From Amphiura filiformis (taxonomy: Eukaryota > Echinodermata > Ophiuroidea > Amphilepidida > Amphiuridae): 64,000 nucleotides of DNA. This document shows positions 23,120 through 34,750 of the stretch, one piece after another; positions within the stretch are counted from its first letter, which is position 1; the number at the start of each line of letters is the position of its first letter. The stretch covers positions 60,019,991 through 60,083,990 of the forward strand of contig NC_092636.1 in the NCBI RefSeq assembly GCF_039555335.1. The letters run 5' to 3'. Position numbers and translations under genes: made by a program. The notes below the pieces were generated by a model, which had not been told where the DNA came from, ran no database searches, and saw nothing but the letters and a program-made list of their open reading frames with translations.

Positions 23120-23397
23120 GTGCAAGAGACGTTCACAAACACTTGTTAGGGGGGGCTGATGCAAAAGGGTGGGGAGGGGCTTTAGTTTTGACCCTCCTAG
23201 GGGTAGAGGAGGGGCCTTGAAAAATTACCAAACATTTTCCCAGGAAAATTGAGTTTATATGATTTTCTATGGGATTGACCCATAATTTTCATGTCAAAGG
23301 GGGGGAAGCTGGATTTTTAGAGATCTGAAAGGGGGCGAAAAACTTTCGCGATGATTTTTTTGCATCAGCCCCCTAACAAGTGTTTGTGATCGGTCCC
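23120..23397. mobile_element. PIF/Harbinger-like MITE, worn copy of 30490-30765
   Basis: Arms share CACAAACACTTGTTAGG and GGGGCTGATGCAAAA on the left and TTTTTTGCATCAGCCCC and CCTAACAAGTGTTTGTG on the right, ending GGTCCC. The middle shares CATAATTTTCATGTCAAAGG with the better copy at 30490-30765. The left terminus is damaged, so the target duplication cannot be confirmed. Confidence 0.75.
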
Positions 23398-23699
23398 TAA
23401 TATGCCTATTCGCATATCTTCTAAATATTTTACTAACCCGGTATCGCCCTGGCGTGCATAGCCGGCGCCAATAGCTACGAGGTCGGCAGATCGAGGTCGG
23501 CACCCATAGGCCCTCACGTGGGACTGCGGGAGGCAACCGGGTGCGGAGGAGTGGGTGGGCCGGCCGCATCATAGGCCTATGTTGTCGAAAAGCAGGGGAG
23601 AGTTAGGGGGGGCACGCCTCTCTAATTTTTTTTCATGGGGACGGCCAGTGTTTATAGGTAGGCCTATACCGCACGTTTGCAAGATATTGTGGGTGGGGA

Positions 23700-24474
23700 C
23701 GTGCACGCGTACACAATTGTGTTAACAAGCGTTCGCAAATGTTTGCGAGTACGCACTCATGTTTACAAGTGTTCGTGGGTACGCTTGGGTACATTGCCGC
23801 ACGCACACACGTTCGCAAGTGTTTGAGAATACGCCACGCGGCGCGCGCAATTGTTTATAAGGGTACGCATGCACATGTTCAAGTCTTTATAGGTACGCAC
23901 AAGCGTTTGCAAGTTATTGCGGTACGCACGCAGCGCTCGCAAGTGTTTGCAAGTACACATAATGCATACACAAGTGTTTGCAAAAAGTACAAACGCACGT
24001 TGCGGGTATGCATGCCCGTTCCCAAGTGTTTGGGAGTATTATAATACGCACGCACATTCGCAAGTGTTTGCGTGAATACACTCGTTCTCAAGTGTTTATG
24101 CGCACGCATGCACGTCGCAAGTGTTTGCAAGCACGCAAGCGTATGCGCATGTGTTTATGGGTACGCTTTACGCATGCGCAAGTGTTTATGGGTACGCACT
24201 TGTGTTCGAAAGTTATTGCGAATGCGACGCAGCGAAAGCACGTTACGCAATCGAGTTTGCAAGTGTTTTCGAGTACGCATGCCCGTTCGCAAGTGTTTAT
24301 GGGTACGCGAAATTTATTACGGGTACGCATGCGAGTTCGCAAGTGTTTGCAAGTGCACACTCGCGTTCACAAGTGTTTATAGGTGCGCGCGCGCACATTT
24401 GCAAATTATTGAAGGTACGTACGTACGCGCGTGCATAAGTGTTTGTGAGTACGCACGTGCCTTCACAAGTGTTA
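23700..24474. repeat. CpG-rich minisatellite, ~30-35 bp unit
   Basis: Imperfect tandem units built on GTTCGCAAGTGTTTGCGAG plus TACGCACGCAC run for nearly 800 bases with variable length. Many open frames exist on both strands (up to 210 codons), all Cys/Val/Arg-rich translations of the repeat, so none is called as a gene. The block is far richer in CpG and alternating purine-pyrimidine steps than its neighbours. Confidence 0.9.
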
Positions 24475-24952
24475 AGCTGAATTTATACTCAATCGCTTTT
24501 GCAGAAAAGCGATTTTCACGCATGCTCAATGTTTACTTACATTTCCAGAGCGTCAAGCCGATCAATCGATTCAAATCGCGGAGGCAAAAACGAGCGTCGC
24601 TTTTGCAAGTTGAAGAAATCTCAACTTCCCAGCGATATCGCTTGACACGTGAATGCGTCAACCAATCATATACAACCAACTGGATCTATTATTTTGCTAA
24701 TTAATTTACCTTTCTCGATTTTTAACTTTTGATGATGAATTAATTCAAAGCAATAATTATTGACAGCAACTGATGTCTTAAAAATGTATTTTGTGGCATT
24801 TAGAATATTTTAATTGTCGTCTGCAATCGCTATCGCCGTGATAAGTATAAATGCAAAAGCGATGGGCGATGCATCGCAAAATTCGGCGATTGCAAATCGC
24901 TTTTTCAAAAGCGATTAATCGCATCGCTCGGCGATCGAGTATAAATTCAGCT
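24475..24952. mobile_element. PIF/Harbinger-like MITE, TTA TSD
   Basis: TIR AGCTGAATTTATACTC at 24475 is mirrored by GAGTATAAATTCAGCT ending at 24952, with TTA on both sides (24472-24474, 24953-24955). A 3-bp TTA/TWA duplication is typical of PIF/Harbinger. Subterminal zones are rich in GCGAT/ATCGC words (for example AAAAGCGATTAATCGCATCG). The long open frame entering from the left minisatellite is accidental. Confidence 0.85.
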
Positions 24953-24955
24953 TTA

Positions 24956-25685
24956 ATGGGTAGGCCTACGCACACGCGAGTGCAAAACTGATGCCACTGC
25001 CACGAGCGGGATGGCGCATCAATCAATGACATAATGCCTTGAATGTGTCCGTTTGTTTGAACTTGATGTAGGATCTGGATTTGGATCTGGATAGGCAAGC
25101 AGTGAATTCTGCATCACGCTAGAGTTGTAGGCTAGTCGGCCTAGGCCTATATCTGAAACATGTTGAAAAACAATTTCATGGATATTCGATAGTTCTGGTC
25201 GCATTTTGACCTAAAAACATGTTTCTAATCCACCATGTTTGGATATTCAAAAGTTAAAACAATTTTGGATTAAAATTGTAGTAGTATCGCTTTCGCCCAA
25301 CACTTTTCCAGAACGGATATTGCCCAATGTACATCAGTAAGCAAAACACAGACGTTAAAAGATCTAGACTGCCCTCAAGCGTTAGACTTCGACGAGCTAG
25401 CTGGCGGAATGGCGGCTGTAAGGTCATCGCGCACGCGCAACAGATGCCATAATTACCAGCCACCAGCTCAGCAGATGGAGATGGCGCGAGATCAATTGAC
25501 ACTTCAAACTTTTTATCCTGTATACTACTTCATATTATTTAAAACCAATATCCCTTGTAACTTTCACTAAAAAACTGCAGACAATATTGCAGAATGCATG
25601 AATATCGAATGGCAACTCCACCGTCACTGCCAATGCAACGCCGCCGCCGCGCCGGTGAGTATCTCACGTCGATAAGCTTATATTA
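24956..25685. other. Non-coding, nothing recognised
   Basis: No gene is recognised. A CpG-containing patch at 25380-25500 has open frames on the minus strand without known motifs. Confidence 0.5.
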
Positions 25686-26078
25686 GGCAAAATAAAAAAA
25701 TAAACATGTTTCACGTCCCCTCCCGCTTCCTTTTTTGAGGTTTTCTCAAATAAATTTTTATTTTTTGAAATTCAGTAATAACTTTTCAAAAAATATGTCT
25801 AGGAAGTTGGGATGCTTTCTATAGCCTTGTTAAGATACAAGAAACATTTTAGGAAGGTTTTGTGATCATTAGAGGGGGTGTAACTCTCAGAACAACAAAT
25901 AAAAAGGGCCTCCTCCTTTTTCCAGGCATTATTGTATGTACGGATTTATGCGCTAAAACAGCTCTAAGTATGGGTATTTACACCAATTTTGCGATAAAAA
26001 ATAGAAAATAAAAAGCCCCCTCTTCCTCCTTTTTTTTGAAAACCCGGACGTGAAACATGTTTTATTTTTTACTTGGCC
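25686..26078. mobile_element. PIF/Harbinger-like MITE, TTA TSD
   Basis: Arms of about 40 bp: GGCAAAATAAAAAAATAAAC then ATGTTTCACGTCCC on the left, and GGACGTGAAACATG then TTTTATTTTTTACTTGGCC on the right. TTA flanks both ends (25683-25685 and 26079-26081). There is no coding capacity. Confidence 0.82.
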
Positions 26079-26938
26079 TTATAAAAACTTATTATTTTTT
26101 ACATGTTTATATTTGTTTACATGGTTTATCATGTTCATTAATGTTTATTAGTGCTAGCATTCCGAACATGAGTTCGCCTACATGTAATAGCTTCAAGCTT
26201 ATAAACTATTCAGAAGCAGAAGTAAATCGTCATCGTGTCAGTTAATAGCCTATGATGAGTCATTGTCAGGCATGCAGGTTCGTTTCAGTTGATTTAGTGG
26301 CTGGGCGAGGGAAAAAAGGAACAAAATTGCTTCTTTAAATTTTTGGTATCGGCAGTGCAGTCAGTGAGTGGCAGTAGAATTCATGTGAATTCATTGGAAT
26401 TAGGTAGTCTTTGACTTTGTTTGTATAATTGCACACGAAAGTCATGAAAGTGGCGCATTCGAAGCTAGGGTTTACAGCCATCAAATGTGTGTCACTCGAC
26501 TGCGCCCATGGAACGGTCCCAAAATCTTGATGTATTCACCTAAAGTTTGGTACCGGTAGTCATGGTAGTGATGTTCATGTAGGCCTGTAATAAATTACAG
26601 TGATATCTGACCAGCTCGTAACAGAATCGCATTACCGAATGGCCTACACAGTTTATACACAGCCCGGGTGCAGCACATACACCTACGTGAACTGTGCTGT
26701 GAGTACCAAATCCAAATAAGTCTTGCCTTTTCGCCGATATCCGATCGCACTGTCATCTCAAAACTATATTCTACCCACAAAGTATGTGCTGTGTGTGCCT
26801 ATGCGTGTCACGCGTACACTTTGCAAAAGCCTTCTGGTACCAGCGTTGAATTTACAACATGGATTTGCATTGCAATAAAAAATGCTCCACACTTTCAAAT
26901 ATTTGCTAATTAATCATTTCGCTAATACATGGGTGCAG

Positions 26939-27297
26939 GGCGTTAGTCCGACATGCCGCTACTCCGACAATGCTGCTAGTCCGAATCTAGATAAGCATAT
27001 ACACTCTGCCAGTCCAACACGCCTCTAGTCCGAAACTGAAAACCACTGCGCTAGTCCGAAACTGAAAACCACTGCGCTAGTCCGAATCTGGAAAACACTC
27101 CTTCAGTCTGACATTGCGCTAGTCCAAATCTAAAAAATACTGCGCTAGTCTGAAACTGAAAACCATTGCGCTAGTTCGAATTTGCTTTTGCGCATGCTTT
27201 TTCAAACTAGCACAGTTTTTTTCATTTTTCGGACTGACACACCCCTGAGTAAAGGGAATTTGTGTAGTCAGACTAGCGGCGTGTCGGACTAGAGGCA
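26939..27297. repeat. 27-bp tandem repeat inside inverted ends
   Basis: Between about 26968 and 27185 the unit GCGCTAGTCCGAAACTGAAA plus ACCACT repeats five or more times. The outer segment GTTAGTCCGACATGCCGCTA (26944) is mirrored by TAGCGGCGTGTCGGACTAGA (27273). A foldback transposon carrying an internal tandem expansion is the simplest reading. Confidence 0.8.
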
Positions 27298-27505
27298 GGT
27301 AAGATTAACAGCCAGCGATCGAATTCAACGGTATCGCATCGCAAAATGCGATGCAATTTCCATCAACTGCTATGCACTTTTCCAAAATGATGGCAGATCT
27401 GTGCAAAGAGTACATTACGAGCTGAGAAAAGCAGCTCCCTGGTTGCAAGTAAAAAGAGTGATTTATAGCTCACACCAAAAGCCAGCTCTCCTCAAAGCAA
27501 AAGAC

Positions 27506-27988
27506 CTGCCCGATTGACAGCCTCGTCTCCCATTTTTCTTCACAAAATTGAGATTTTTGAACAAAGCTTCTGATGGTGTTAAAATTTATCTACACACTAT
27601 GATTTTAACATTTTACCCGCGGATATTTGTAAATAATTTACCTTGAAACTAAATTAAAGGTATAAAGTGATCACTGATCAGATTTTTCCGTAAATATTGT
27701 GTTTTGTACCTCGCATTGAGGCCACTTCAAATTTTGAGGCAAAGTGCAATAGCCGTTTTGATGTTAAAAGTTAAAATGTGTTTCACAACAGCCCATTGTG
27801 TGGTAGTAGCTGGTAGTATACCACAATTGGGGATGAGGCTATCACTTTTCCGTTCATAACATCTAAACGGAATATATTTCTGGCCTAAAATTTCACTGGG
27901 ATTATGAGAAAAATATGAGCTTTCTTCTGATGCCAAAATCTCAATTTTGATAGGAAAAAGTGGGGGATGATACTGTCGATCAGGTCAC
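27506..27988. mobile_element. Foldback element, ~55-bp arms
   Basis: GACCTGCCCGATTGACAG and ACAAAATTGAGATTTT on the left are mirrored by AAAATCTCAATTTTGATAGG and CTGTCGATCAGGTC on the right. Arms have moderate mismatches. No target duplication was identified. The 69-codon minus-strand open frame inside is not supported. Confidence 0.65.
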
Positions 27989-28203
27989 CTAAGTATGAAA
28001 TTCTTATTTGCTATGGAGAATACATGTCACATGTATGTACATTCAATATTTGTTAATCAAAAAATTGAATCGTTATATCTTGGTGAAATATTAGGGAGGA
28101 AATTAGGTATTTTGGTGATTTTGTTCAATTTTGTTCATTTGATATTTATAACTGATTAATGATTATGCTAATTATGTTTTTTTTGTGTATGTTTGATTTG
28201 CAG

Positions 28204-28316
28204 TTGACCCAGCTTATCAATGTATGGAGATGTAAATGGATTGATTAAATCTATGAAGAGTCTGTTACTGGGGTCTTTGAAGACACAATTGATCTGTTGT
28301 TGGGTACTCGGCGACG
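28204..28316 (+). other. Candidate internal exon with consensus splice sites
   Basis: A T-rich tract ending GTTTGATTTGCAG (to 28203) precedes the segment, and it ends ACG|GTAAGT (GT at 28317). The 113-nt interior has one frame open from an ATG at 28219 through the donor (MYGDVNGLIKSMKSLLLGSL and onward), but that frame has a stop just upstream, so it would be a start-containing or non-coding exon. The product is not recognised. Matching splice signals on both sides are unusual here, yet could occur by chance. Confidence 0.3.
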
Positions 28317-28329
28317 GTAAGTAGAGTCA

Positions 28330-29190
28330 TGACAACAACAAAACTGTTATCATGCATCATGAATTGGGGGCAAAATATGTTACATACTCAAAATTAGAAA
28401 TACATATGGCCATGCATCACCATGGTTCAAAAATATAGTTTTATTCCTCTCTAATTTACTAACTTTCCAGATGTGCTAATAAATTATTGCAGCCGATCAA
28501 AAAAAGCAAACCTGTTTTATGACATTATCAATCAAAAATTTTCCTTCATGTACGTCCCACATCAAATTTCCTCATCAAATTTTCATTAAATGATTTTGAA
28601 CTTTTACAACAGTAGGGTAAATCCTTCAAGAAATCTGACCTTTGGAACATTTTGGAACATTTTGGAGCATAAATGAATTAATGCTTAGTACATTTTAAAC
28701 ATACCGTATAGGAAAAGCCTAGACCCATGGCACAGAATACAGTAACACTTGACACTTGACAGTAACACTTGTTTCACAGGGGCATGATGATTTGAAAAAG
28801 GGACCTCACTCACCTCTGGACATCAATCTACAATGTACTTCATGAGAGCTGCCATCGTTACAGGAAAAACCATGCTTTTAGAATGGAGCGCACATATTCT
28901 TGTTGTTTATTCAACCTTCACATTTGTCACACAATTCTATAAAGTACCGTAGCAGCATTCAGCAAAAATCAGTTGTGCTGAATTAAATCACCTTTGGTAG
29001 TAAGTGACATTAATCAGACTATCTTTAAAGATCTGAAGATGGACTAAGATGGACTTTACATACGAATGACACTTTATGTGTCGTGTTGAAAACTTGTGGA
29101 AGAGGTAGCCCAGTCAAATTAAGGTAACTAAGGGCTTGACCTATCACTAATTGCAAGTTTGCAACACCTCTCAAACTTGAGACGAGACAT
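28330..29190. other. Intergenic, nothing recognised
   Basis: No coding motif, RNA or clear repeat is seen, apart from small direct repeats (GACACTTGACAGTAACACTTG at about 28745-28770). Confidence 0.55.
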
Positions 29191-29197
29191 GATATAG

Positions 29198-29680
29198 CTG
29201 TTATCTTCAGTAGATAGCACTATGCACTGAATAAGGCCAAGAAAAATGTTTGCTTGCCCTCCAGTGGGACTTTTGCGGTGGGTTGGTCAGTTGGAAATTT
29301 TTTTTTTTTTTAATATCTCGCTACTGTATAGGCCTGTAGGCAATGAACATTGGTCATGTGGAAAGATTACATCAATACTTCACAGTCTTGCATATTGAAG
29401 GTCTGAAGTGATTTTTAAAATCACTTCAGACCTTCAATATGCAAGATACACCATAGAAATTGATTCAATTTGAGCGACTGCACATTGATGCATGAATGGA
29501 TAGTTATTAAATACAGTAGATAGTACTATACACTGTAATCAGCAGATCAGTTATCTTCAGTAGATAGCACTATGCACTGTAATCAGTGGATCTGTTATCT
29601 TCAGTAGATAGCACTATGCACTGCATAATCAGTATAGTATTTGAGTGTTACTTTCAATAGATAGTACTTTACACTGCGTG
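29198..29680. repeat. ~45-bp dispersed-tandem unit (AGATAGCACTATGCACTG)
   Basis: The word CAGTAGATAGCACTATGCAC (with variants) occurs at about 29211, 29514, 29558, 29603 and 29648; the last four are spaced 44-46 bases. Another isolated copy lies at about 34373. The array is interrupted by the palindrome at 29386-29446. Confidence 0.85.
29386..29446. repeat. Near-perfect 61-nt palindrome
   Basis: TCTTGCATATTGAAGGTCTG then AAGTGATTT is followed immediately by its complement ending CAATATGCAAGA, with a loop of only a few A/T bases. It would form a very stable DNA or RNA hairpin. Confidence 0.92.
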
Positions 29681-29769
29681 ATTAGTGGTGTATTTGTCTC
29701 CTATCATCAGTTGATTGGTTCCATTTTTGTATCACCTGAACTTCAGGATGGGACTTAGTAATCACTATT

Positions 29770-30359
29770 TCTGTCTGTCCGTGTGGATGGATTGATGGAT
29801 GTGGGGGGGGGGGGGGGTGGATGTGTGTGTATGTCCGGAGCTGTATCTAGGGAACCGTAAGACCTACGGGGACGCTACTAGGTGAGAGGAAGGACATCTG
29901 AGTTTGCTCCGCAACATATGTTTTCGGTAAAAAATATGCAAATTAACATAGCTAATTTGCATCATTTATGCGAAAATCAGCGTAAATTGATAGCGGCGTT
30001 TGTGGACAGACTACTTCAAGATCTGTCGGGTAACGAAACCTGGTGACAGAAATGATACACACCTGCTAATCACATGATTAGTTTTTCGTGAAAAGTATGC
30101 GCATTTAGTTGTTAATTTACATAATTTAAGCGGAACGCTTTTACAAATATGGTAGGATATCTGAAGAAATTCGCCTTCTGGAGCTGTATCTGGGGATCCG
30201 TAAGAACCCTAAGCGCTATGATGATGAAACTTGGTAGGGGGTAGCATGACCAGAGGATCTTGACCTGATTCGGTTTTCTGCACAAAATATGGTAATTAAG
30301 TACCTAATTTGCATAATTTATGTGTACAATGCAAAAACCTATTTTCTCGGAGACTAAGT
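29770..30359. repeat. Two diverged copies of a ~340-bp unit
   Basis: GGAGCTGTATCTAGGGAACC at about 29840 recurs as GGAGCTGTATCTGGGGATCC at about 30180. Each copy is followed by text containing CGTAAGA, a CTA(C/A)TAGGTGAG- or GGTAGGGGG-like phrase and an ATTTGCAT-AATTTATG(C/T)G block. It leads directly into the array at 30360 and begins with a G-run at 29803-29818. Confidence 0.7.
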
Positions 30360-30489
30360 GTCGCACATTCTTCAAATTATTGTATTGGTTAGTGGGTCAA
30401 GGTCACCCAAGGTCATCCAGGGGTTATCCGAGGTCAAATTACTAAAAACTGTCGTATGGGCACGAAACTTGGTGGGTAGTCAACATTTA

Positions 30490-30765
30490 GGGACCGTGCA
30501 TTCACACAAACACTTGTAAGGGGGGCCTGATGCAAAAAAGGGGGCCCTGAAAATTTTTGACTCCTAAGGGGGGCCCTGAAAAAAATGACCACAAATTTTC
30601 CTGGAAAATTGAGTTTATATGCTTTTCTATAGGGTTGACCCATAATTTTCATGTCAAAAAGGGGGGGCCCTGAAATTTTTGAGGACTGTAAAGGGGGGCC
30701 TGAAAAATTTTTGTGATGAATTTTTTTTGCATCAGGCCCCCCCTTACAAGTGTTTGAATGGTCCC
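30490..30765. mobile_element. PIF/Harbinger-like MITE, TTA TSD, intact copy
   Basis: Ends GGGACC (30490) and GGTCCC (to 30765) are flanked by TTA (30487-30489, 30766-30768). Arms share AACACTTGTAAGGGGGGCCT and TGATGCAAAAA. It is inserted in CAACATTTA|GAGTC of the host array, whose uninterrupted version appears in later units (for example near 31105), so the 3-bp duplication is directly visible. A worn relative is at 23120-23397. Confidence 0.9.
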
Positions 30766-31290
30766 TTATAGTCAAATTTTTAAAGGTAATTTCAGGGTCA
30801 TCCCAGGTCACCCAGGGGTCATCTGAGGTCAAATTACTAAAAACTTGTATGGGCATGAAACTTGTTGGGTACAGTCAACATTTAGAGCAAAATTTTCAAA
30901 AGGTCATTCCGAGGTCATCCAAGGGTCACCTGAGGTCAAATTACTACAAACTGTTGTATCATGGACATGAAACTTGGTGGGTTCAGTCAACATCTAGAGC
31001 CAAATTTTTGGAAGGTCATTTCGGGTCATCTAAGGTCATCCATGGGTCATCTGAGGTCAAATTATTAAAAAATGTTGTATGGGCATGAAACTTGGTGGGT
31101 ACAGTCAACATTTAGAGTCAAATTTTGGAAGGTCATTTCAGGGTCATTTGAGGTCACCCAGGGGTCATCTGAGGTCAAATTACCAAAAACTCATATGGCC
31201 ATGAAACTTGGTGGGTACAGTCAACATTTAGAGCAAAATTTTCAAAAGGTCATTCCGAGGTCATCCAAGGTCACCCAGGGGTCATCTGAG

Positions 31291-31660
31291 CAGCCCTCGA
31301 AATTAATGATCTGAAGGAGCACGGCAACTTTTTAGGGCAAGTTGAAAATTGCCTTGGATTTTCACTGAAAAAGTAAGGCAGCACGGCAGTTTGTAATATT
31401 TCAGGAGGGCATCATGGCAACTGTTGGAAAATTTGAGAAGGGCACCAAGGCAATTTCTCTCAAAAGTGAAGAAAACAAACAAAACAAAGATAGATGATTT
31501 TTATAATGAAGGGCAGGGCTGGGGCACTGGACGGCAACTTCATTAGAGGGCACAACAAGTGACTGCCTTGGGTAAAGGATATATTTTGAGGGCATTACGG
31601 CAGTGGGGATGGGCACCCACGGCAAAATGCCATGGGTGCCGTGGGTTAATTCAAGGGCTG
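31291..31660. mobile_element. hAT-like MITE, perfect 8-bp TSD CATCTGAG
   Basis: Ends CAGCCCTCGAAATTAA (31291) and TTAATTCAAGGGCTG (to 31660) are inverted copies, flanked by identical CATCTGAG at 31283-31290 and 31661-31668. Its target phrase, GGTCATCTGAGGTCAAATT, exists uninterrupted in neighbouring array units. The interior is rich in GGGCA and CGGCAACTT words. No coding capacity. Confidence 0.95.
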
Positions 31661-32049
31661 CATCTGAGGTCAAATTACTACAAACTGTTGTATCATGGGC
31701 ATGAAACTTGGTGGGTTCAGTCAACATCTAGAGCCAAATTTTTGGAAGGTCATTTCGGGTCATGTCTGAGGTCAAATTATTAAAAAATGTTGTATGGGCA
31801 TGAAACTTGGTGGGTACAGTCAACATTTAGAGTCAAATTTTTGGAAGGTCATTTCAGGGTCATTTGAGGTCACCCAGGGGTCAGCTGAGGTCAAATTACC
31901 AAAAACTCACATGGGCATGAAACTTGGTGGGTACAGTCAACATTTAGAGCCAAATTTTTGGAAGGTCATTTCAGGGTCATCTGTGGTCAAATTAGTAAAA
32001 CTGTCAAATGGGCATGAGACTTTGTTGGTACAGTCACCATCAGCCAGGT

Positions 32050-32928
32050 AATTGTGCCCAACTGAGAACCACCAAAATTTAGGTGTCCAAGGTCAAATTT
32101 CAATATTGGTCCAATCAAGCTCAAATTGAACAGGCCAATACCAAAAGTAATCGCAAAGGCAGGTGGACGCGAAAGCAGGCGAGACTTGTGGTTCGAGAAC
32201 CGCCTTGTTTTCTATGCCCCCTGTGGTATCCACGAGGGGTCGAAGGTCACAGTGGGACCAAAACTGAAAAACAGTCCCATCATGTTGTAATGTATCTCAT
32301 ATTGTTCCTCTTATCACCAATGATCACGGGGAATAAAAAAATGTATTGTCATATTTTTCTACAGTGCTTAGTTCAGAAGTTAAATAGGTCAAATGTCAAA
32401 ACTTTTTTCAGTGTTGCTAGTCTTCAGGAAATTTCCTGATTACAGGAAATTTTACTTGGGTGATCCTGTACAAATGTATAGGCAATGCACATTTTCAGGA
32501 TATTTTTTGCCATTTCAGGATTTTTGACATCACTGACTGGCACAGAGGTCAAATTTTAAAAATGGTCAGATTTCATCGAAACTGGTGTCATATTACTCCC
32601 CTTAACAGAAGAAATCTAAAGTCAAACATGTACTTAAGTTACAATTTTGGTGTAATTTGTATTGTTCTGTCCCCTTGGCCTTGAGAGTTAATGTAGCCAA
32701 AGTCCAATATAGAAATATGTACTGAATATGCATAACCTTTGACCCATGATTTCATCCGATTCTGAGATTATAAATATTTCTCAAACAAATTATTTTCCAA
32801 TTTCGGTTGTAGAGAGGAGTAATTTGAGACAAAACAGGATTGAATCGGTGCATTTTGAAAATTTGACCACTATGCAATGAGGTATTTGATATTTGACCTA
32901 ATACCACATGAACTAAACACCAAGACTA
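32050..32928. other. Intergenic, nothing recognised
   Basis: Open frames of 118 codons (32083-32439) and 74 codons (32460-32684) have no recognised motif, no splice support and a composition like surrounding DNA. I do not call them genes. Confidence 0.55.
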
Positions 32929-33098
32929 CTCTCTAAATTCCTAGGATTTAAAAATAAGTCTAAGAGACTTGTTAAAATGACAAAACTTTTGACAGACTTG
33001 AAATTCAAATCTTTATTAGAGTATAATTTAAATCCATTAAATTTGAATTTTAAGTCTTTTCAAGGTTTTGTCATTTTAAGTCCCTGGAATTTAGAGAG
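32929..33098. mobile_element. TA-flanked foldback MITE, 170 bp
   Basis: CTCTCTAAATTCC at 32929 is mirrored by GGAATTTAGAGAG ending at 33098, with TA on each side (32927-32928, 33099-33100). Inner arms share ATGACAAAAC / GTTTTGTCAT and AGACTTGAAATTCAAA / TTTGAATTTTAAGTCT. It fits a Tc1/mariner-type MITE. Confidence 0.85.
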
Positions 33099-33100
33099 TA

Positions 33101-34750
33101 CTAAAATTAGAATAATTGTATCTCGCTGGCACATAACTACCGGTAATAGTAAGTAACCTTCATGTAGATAGGTCAAAGCCTGGGATATTAAAATTATTTT
33201 GAAGATGTTAATTGTGTGTACTGTGTATGCAAAAGTCAAAATGTTGTGTATGCAATAAATAAAATGACTCCCCAAATTTGCTTATGTTTTGAAACTGTGC
33301 TTTTGTTTGATGTATTTAGTGGTTTTTCTTATAAGGCTGTATCAAAATGATTGTTACCTAACAGTTTCCAGTACAAGTATATAATATTATGTACAAGACT
33401 GCAACACAAAATCACATATTAAATTTGGGGATTAATATATAATGTTTTGACATTTCAAGAGAATTCTATGTGGCTAATGTCACAACTAATGTGTATCAAT
33501 CACTTTGATGCAGCCTGTAATATAGCCTCCCATATATTTTTTGTGTGCCAGAATCTGAGAAATTAATTCTTGCTCAATTTTACCCTCCCCGAGGACACAT
33601 GAATACTGTAAAAGTGGATATTTTCACAGAATATTAATATAATTATGCTTTTCCTGCTTAACTCAGATACCACAAAAATAATAATGCTCAATTGAAAATT
33701 ATATTCTTTCATGTTTAGGACTGCGAGAATACTCACAAATTAAAAGAACCAGTAGTTGATAATTGGCAAAGCACACAAAATTACATACTGTGTGAAATTT
33801 CCACTTTTTATGTCAAAATTGTTTGTCATAGGCCAGAGGTTTAGGAAATTTGGTAAATATCTGCTGTGCAATGATAATTCTCTGGCCATGGTTAGTGATG
33901 GCTGGCAAAAGGAGGGAAACAGTGCTATACCCTTAGGTGACGAAAAAAGAAACCTGTTCTACCGGCCCGACCGACCCTGATTTTCCAAAATTTGGGAAAC
34001 AAATTTTTCCTGTACAAATGATGAAATGAATGCCGAATATATCAGGAAAAATTGTTTGTTTGTATTTCCGTAAATTGCAAAATATTACAGATTTTGTTGA
34101 TTTTTAGGCCCAACTTTAAAAGGTACGTCCACCCGTAGAACAAGGTTTTTTTGCCGCCTTATCTACATGTATGAGGCAAAATAAATTCACACCAAAAACC
34201 AGATTCTTGTTCAGCAACTTATTTCTTATATTATTTGATAAATAAAGTTTGTAAAGAGTGAAGCTCAGACAAACTGGCACTCTAAATAAAGGAGAGAAAA
34301 TATCAGACAGTTCGATTCGATTGATACAAAATGTAGCACTAACACTGCATGATCAACAGTTTTCATGCCCCTTCAGTAGATAGCACAATATACTGTATAA
34401 TCAGCTCCAACAAAATAGTACAAGGTGCTATCGTTCATGAAAGTTCATCTGTGTTGGTATAAATCATGATTTTGATTTAAACTTTTGATCCAAACACAAG
34501 GAATTAATTCCTACCTCGGAATTTTCAGATGGTACTCCATCTTTCATCAGCGAGTGAGTGACTGTATCAGGTCGTGATCTTTTTGACCTTTGACCTGATA
34601 ACAGACTCGTAGACTCCTGAGAGTTTGAACCGGCCCCGGTGCTATATTGGGTTTGGGATTTTCTTTTGCTACATTAGTGGAACTATCACGATTACACATT
34701 GAGGGAAAATGCATTAGTTCGTTGATTTTGTTTAATTTTGACCAAAACAG
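33101..34750. other. Intergenic, nothing firm recognised
   Basis: No coding motif was found. One stray copy of the AGATAGCAC repeat sits at about 34373. Confidence 0.55.

Larger units (their letters stand above)
30360..32045. repeat. ~116-bp tandem array (GGTCATC / AAACTTGGTGGG)
   Basis: Nine or so units carry CATGAAACTTGGTGGGTACA, GTCAACATTTAGAGCC and AAGGTCATTTCAGGGTCATC. Spacing between equivalent points is 115-118 bases (for example 30978, 31096, 31212). Two MITEs interrupt it at 30490-30765 and 31291-31660. The unit translates as an open frame in several places only because of its composition. Confidence 0.92.

Noticed and set aside
23739..24704. Long overlapping open frames (up to 210 codons) in the 23.7-24.5 kb region
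   Set aside because: They translate a minisatellite in several frames and on both strands, with no domain; the last part runs on into a MITE.
30434..30856. 140-codon minus-strand open frame
   Set aside because: It spans a TTA-flanked MITE and part of a tandem array.
32083..32439. 118-codon plus-strand open frame
   Set aside because: No motif, intergenic composition, begins at the edge of a tandem array.
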